A DNA stretch of 5,866 bases from Actinomycetes bacterium (GTDB taxonomy: Bacteria; Actinomycetota; Thermoleophilia; Gaiellales; Gaiellaceae). This document shows, piece after piece, positions 4,896-5,866 of this stretch. Below the pieces are notes generated by a model. That model saw only the letters and a list, made by a program, of their open reading frames with translations. It was not told where the DNA came from and searched no databases. The position numbers were made by a program, and so were the translations under genes. Position 1 is the first letter of the stretch. Each line of letters opens with the position of its first letter. Where the stretch lies: assembly GCA_030624785.1 (NCBI GenBank), contig JAUXJK010000144.1, positions 1 to 5,866 on the forward strand, given 5' to 3'.

Positions 4896-5866
4896 CTAGT
4901 AGGAGCGCGGCATCCCGAGGACGTGCTGGCCGACGTAGGCGAGGATCAAGTTGTTTGAGACCGGTGCAACCTTGTACAGCCGCGTCTCGCGGAACTTTCG
5001 CTCGATGTCGTACTCCTCGGCGAATCCGAATCCGCCGTGCGTGTCGAGGCAGGCGTTGGCCGCTTGCCAAGACGCTTCGGCTCCGAGGTACTTCGCCATG
5101 TTTGCCTCGGCGCCGCAGGGAAGACCTTGCTCGAAGAGCCAGGCCGCCTTGTAGCGCATGAGATTCGCCGCCTCGATGGCCGTGTGAGCCTCGGCGATCG
5201 GGAACTGAACGCCCTGGTTCGCTCCGATCGGACGGCCGAACACGTGTCTCTCGTTTGCGTATGCGGAGGCCTTCTCGACGAACCATTTCCCGTCGCCGAT
5301 GCACTCTGCAGCGATCAGAACGCGCTCTGCATTCATTCCGTCCAGGATGTATCGAAATCCCTTGTCCTTCTCGCCAACCAGGTTCTCGCTCGGCACGAAT
5401 ACGTCGTCGAAAAAGATCTCGGTCGTGGCGTGGTTCATCAGCGTCTTGATCGGGCGGATTGTCATCTTCCCCGCGTCAAGCGCGTCTTTCATGTCGACGA
5501 TGAACGTTGAAAGACCGAGCGTTTTCTTCTCGACCTGATCCGCGGGCGTCGTGCGGGCGAGTAGTAGCATGAGATCTGAGTGGAGAGCCCTCGACGTCCA
5601 GATCTTCTGCCCCTGAATCAGGTACCCGCCCTCGGTGGGTGTTGCAGTGGTCTGAATCTGTGTCGTGTCTGAGCCCGCCGTGGGTTCGGTCACACCAAAC
5701 GCCTGAAGTCGGAGCTCGCCAGCGGCGATCTTCGGGAGGAAACGCTGCTTCTGTTCGTCTGATCCGTGTCGGAGAATCGTGCCCATCGTGTACATCTGTG
5801 CGTGGCACGCGCCGGAGTTGCATCCCGTGGCGTTGATCTCCTCCATGATGACGCTGGCCGCCGTGA
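4896..5866 (-). CDS. Acyl-CoA dehydrogenase, C-terminal part (5' end beyond right edge)
   Basis: This FAD-dependent enzyme oxidises an acyl-CoA to the 2-enoyl-CoA and passes electrons to electron-transfer flavoprotein. About 323 residues are visible; roughly 60 N-terminal residues are missing, because the frame stays open through 5866 and the ATG at 5846 (before EEINATG) is internal. Signature 1 (FGVTEPTAGSD) lies at 5661-5700 and signature 2 (DTHGGFGFAEEYDIERKFRE) at 4986-5045; the protein ends LGMPRSY. The position of the medium-chain enzyme's catalytic Glu (YEGTSQ) is here VAPVSNN, with Pro at 4962-4964. A Glu in GMNAERVLIA (codon 5325-5327) sits where isovaleryl-CoA and long-chain dehydrogenases keep their base, so the enzyme is probably active with that geometry. 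Substrate is not determinable; beta-oxidation or branched-chain degradation are both possible. About 105 bp separate it from the next gene in the same direction. Confidence 0.96.
   Translation of the reverse strand, partial: TAASVIMEEINATGCNSGACHAQMYTMGTILRHGSDEQKQRFLPKIAAGELRLQAFGVTEPTAGSDTTQIQTTATPTEGGYLIQGQKIWTSRALHSDLMLLLARTTPADQVEKKTLGLSTFIVDMKDALDAGKMTIRPIKTLMNHATTEIFFDDVFVPSENLVGEKDKGFRYILDGMNAERVLIAAECIGDGKWFVEKASAYANERHVFGRPIGANQGVQFPIAEAHTAIEAANLMRYKAAWLFEQGLPCGAEANMAKYLGAEASWQAANACLDTHGGFGFAEEYDIERKFRETRLYKVAPVSNNLILAYVGQHVLGMPRSY

Noticed and set aside
1..5866. CRISPR array, insertion sequence, phage or defence genes
   Set aside because: No regularly spaced repeats, transposase motifs, terminal inverted repeats or defence domains are visible. 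Gene content and base use look uniform.

Overview
This is a GC-rich window with short intergenic gaps and several overlapping start/stop codons. The gene mix is a psuK/psuG pair, an FmdB-type zinc ribbon with a long charged tail, a secreted clan GH-A-like protein with an actinobacterial-style N-terminal beta domain, and an acyl-CoA dehydrogenase. This points to a high-GC actinobacterium, and the style suggests class Thermoleophilia (Solirubrobacter/Conexibacter-like). The lineage is inferred from protein style only, since no marker gene is present. I see no RNA gene, insertion sequence, phage gene or CRISPR array.

Layout. (1) Positions 1-1042, minus strand: a PfkB-type sugar/nucleoside kinase (probable pseudouridine kinase) overlaps by 4 nt the start of pseudouridine-5'-phosphate glycosidase, which runs off the left edge. 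Together they would convert pseudouridine to uracil and ribose 5-phosphate. (2) Positions 1043-1094: a very short divergent gap in which each flanking gene has a TANNNT -10 element 6-7 nt before its start codon, suggesting back-to-back leaderless promoters. (3) Positions 1095-2726, plus strand: a multi-pass membrane protein, a 72-residue hypothetical protein coupled to it by an ATGA overlap, a 70-residue single-TM protein, and an FmdB-family zinc-ribbon protein with a Lys/Ser/Asp/Glu-rich tail. (4) Positions 2727-2804: a convergent gap with an inverted repeat that may terminate both sides. (5) Positions 2805-4790, minus strand: a secreted glycoside-hydrolase-like protein that keeps both candidate catalytic glutamates but has Ile where clan GH-A enzymes carry Asn. 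(6) Positions 4896-5866, minus strand: the C-terminal part of an acyl-CoA dehydrogenase, open at the right edge.

Only the psuK/psuG pair forms a clear pathway. The remaining genes look like ordinary chromosomal neighbours. I found no convincing new multi-gene system. The most useful points are the WIEPN active-site variant, the tightly packed divergent promoters, the atypical zinc ribbon and the two uncharacterised small ORFs.
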